This document shows positions 62,850-64,000 of a stretch of DNA of 64,000 bases, one piece after another. The first letter of the stretch is position 1; each line of letters opens with the position of its first letter. This stretch comes from Clostridium sp. OS1-26 (GTDB taxonomy: Bacteria; Bacillota; Clostridia; Clostridiales; Clostridiaceae). The notes below the pieces were generated by a model. It was not told where the DNA came from. It saw only the letters and a program-made list of their open reading frames with translations, and searched no databases. Made by a program: the position numbers and the translations under genes. The stretch is taken from the NCBI RefSeq assembly GCF_030915445.1, contig NZ_CP133264.1, positions 4,125,208-4,189,207 of the forward strand, written 5' to 3'.

Positions 62850-63848
62850 ATGTCATATTTGCTCAGACCATTACAAGTGGGTACGTTAAGATTGGATAAC
62901 CGTTTGGTTATGCCACCCATGGCTACTGCAAAGGCTGAATCTGATGGAAAAGTGAGTCAAGATATTCTTGATTATTATAAGGAAAAATCTGAAGGAGGGC
63001 ATATATCGTTAATTATAATTGAACACAGTTTTATTACTCCAGAAGGAAAAGCCAGCAAAAACCAACTTTCTGTTTCTGATGATACTACAATTGAAGGTTT
63101 ACGAAAGTTAGCTGATGTTATTCATCAAAATGGTTCAAAAGCTATTATGCAACTTAACCATGCTGGAAGTGCAGCAGAGAAAGAAGTTATAGGATCAATG
63201 CCAGTTGGTCCCTCAGCGGTTATAAATCCACGTAAAGGAAATGTGCCCCGTGAACTTACAAATAAAGAAATTGATGATATTATTCAGGCCTTCCATGATG
63301 CAGCTCGCCGCACAAAGGAGGCTGGATTTGATGGAGTGGAAATACATTCTGCTCATGGATATCTGCTTAATCAATTTTTCTCTCCGTTAACTAACAAGAG
63401 AAAAGATGAGTATGGTGGAAGCATTCATAATCGTATTCGTATTCACCTTAAAGTTATTGAAGCAGTACGCAATGCTGTAGGTAATGATTTCCCTATTCTT
63501 TTGAGATTAGGTGCTTCGGATTATATGGAGGGGGGAAGTACTATAGAAGATAGCCAAATTGCAGCCAAAGAGTTTGAAAAAGCTGGAATAGACATTCTTG
63601 ATATTTCAGGTGGATTTTGTGGATATGTTGTGCCAGGGCATACTGAGCAGGGATATTTTGCACAACTTTCAGAGTCTGCTAAAAAAGTTATCTCAATTCC
63701 TGTAATTCTAACTGGTGGAATTACGGAAGCAAAAGCTGCTGAACAGCTGTTAGCTGACGGAAAGGCAGATCTTATTGGGGTAGCAAGAGCTATCTTAAAA
63801 GATTCTACTTGGGCGCAGAGAGCTGTAGGAAGTCTTCATACAATATAA
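62850..63848 (+). CDS. NADH:flavin oxidoreductase / Old Yellow Enzyme family
   Basis: A 332-residue FMN-dependent TIM-barrel oxidoreductase. The N-terminus LLRPLQVGTLRLDNRLVMPP, the active-site HSAHGYLLNQFFSPLTNKR, the substrate-region NHAGSA and the C-terminal GGITEAKAAEQLL, GKADLIGVARAIL are all present. It is the simple single-domain OYE/YqjM type without the extra FAD/iron-sulfur domain of 2,4-dienoyl-CoA reductases. It reduces activated C=C bonds; the natural substrate is unknown. GAGGAGG precedes the ATG. Confidence 0.92.
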   Translation: MSYLLRPLQVGTLRLDNRLVMPPMATAKAESDGKVSQDILDYYKEKSEGGHISLIIIEHSFITPEGKASKNQLSVSDDTTIEGLRKLADVIHQNGSKAIMQLNHAGSAAEKEVIGSMPVGPSAVINPRKGNVPRELTNKEIDDIIQAFHDAARRTKEAGFDGVEIHSAHGYLLNQFFSPLTNKRKDEYGGSIHNRIRIHLKVIEAVRNAVGNDFPILLRLGASDYMEGGSTIEDSQIAAKEFEKAGIDILDISGGFCGYVVPGHTEQGYFAQLSESAKKVISIPVILTGGITEAKAAEQLLADGKADLIGVARAILKDSTWAQRAVGSLHTI

Positions 63849-63890
63849 TTTAATACACAAAAGAAAATTGATCATAAATGATTCATTAGA

Positions 63891-63930
63891 AAAAAGTCAT
63901 CCGACTAAAAAATTTAGTTAGATGACTTTT
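63891..63930. terminator. Terminator between OYE gene and the next convergent gene
   Basis: AAAAAGTCATC-GACTAA pairs with TTAGTT-GATGACTTTT with one mismatch and a short loop; usable from both sides. Confidence 0.85.
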
Positions 63931-63954
63931 GCAACTTTAAATTGTAATATTTTA

Positions 63955-64000
63955 TTATACTCCCTCAATTTCTTTAGCTACAATTTCATCTTTAAAGCTA
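63955..64000 (-). CDS. C-terminal end of a gene cut by the window edge
   Basis: A minus-strand frame enters from the right edge and ends SFKDEIVAKEIEGV before TAA at 63955-63957, just before the bidirectional terminator. Too short to identify. Confidence 0.4.
   Translation of the reverse strand, partial: SFKDEIVAKEIEGV

Noticed and set aside
1-64000. tRNA or rRNA genes and complete insertion sequences
   Set aside because: No conserved T-arm GGTTCGAATCC-type sequence, no rRNA-like GC-rich stretch and no transposase-like protein were found on either strand.

Overview
The window is low-GC DNA from a Firmicute of the Clostridium type. Supporting signs are A/T-rich codon use, strong GGAGG-type ribosome binding sites, many intrinsic terminators, and clostridial families: a spore-hydrolase remnant, PepF, a Csp-like cysteine-rich protein, a UGA-containing MsrA and NirJ/AhbC-type heme genes. 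No rRNA, tRNA, CRISPR array or complete transposon was seen. I cannot name the species.

Layout. 1-10 kb: ClC channel, oligopeptidase F, an NlpC/P60 hydrolase (frameshifted), a guanylate-kinase-like protein, a Cys-rich copper-storage-like protein, L-lactate dehydrogenase, and an ECF sigma/anti-sigma pair. 10-12 kb: a PHP phosphoesterase and an internally deleted LysM-GH18 spore hydrolase. 12.2-20.9 kb: two tandem cobalamin riboswitches, then an apparently single operon for an opine (staphylopine-like) metallophore: nicotianamine-synthase-like CntL, opine dehydrogenase CntM, an EamA exporter and a five-component nickel/opine ABC importer. 21-27 kb: a LysM-SleB hydrolase under a c-di-AMP (ydaO) riboswitch, small unknowns, a SIMPL protein, MsrB, TetR and a double GNAT. 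27-36 kb: an ABC exporter, a LysR/class V aminotransferase/TauE module, NfeD-flotillin, and an MsrA whose catalytic cysteine codon is UGA (probable selenocysteine). 36-43 kb: M48 protease, phosphoesterase, a cysteine-desulfurase-like enzyme, and a CheY-CheX-diguanylate cyclase operon behind a c-di-GMP-II riboswitch. 43-52 kb: two DegT-type sugar aminotransferases, a MerR-methyltransferase fusion, a 44-residue Cys-rich protein, aroE-aroK-aroQ, and small metabolic genes. 52-56 kb: ahbC-ahbD-ahbA-ahbB (nirJ1-J2-D-L type) for siroheme-dependent heme synthesis. 56-64 kb: an unknown protein, an asparaginase-family protein, a large secreted protein with about twelve 93-residue repeats, Ndk and an Old Yellow Enzyme.

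How the genes fit together. The most interesting unit is the riboswitch-controlled opine operon. Control by B12 suggests the metallophore gathers cobalt for corrinoid synthesis, rather than zinc or nickel under Zur/Fur as in described opine systems. Three different ligand-sensing RNA classes (cobalamin twice, c-di-AMP, c-di-GMP-II) each sit in front of a physiologically related target.

Caveats. Eight genes carry nine single-base frameshifts. Six are clearly one base short in an A run of the coding strand, one is one base short in a purine-rich tract, and two have a surplus base. This looks more like homopolymer sequencing error than nine real mutations, but cannot be settled from the sequence alone. 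A family of palindromic intergenic elements recurs at about ten places.
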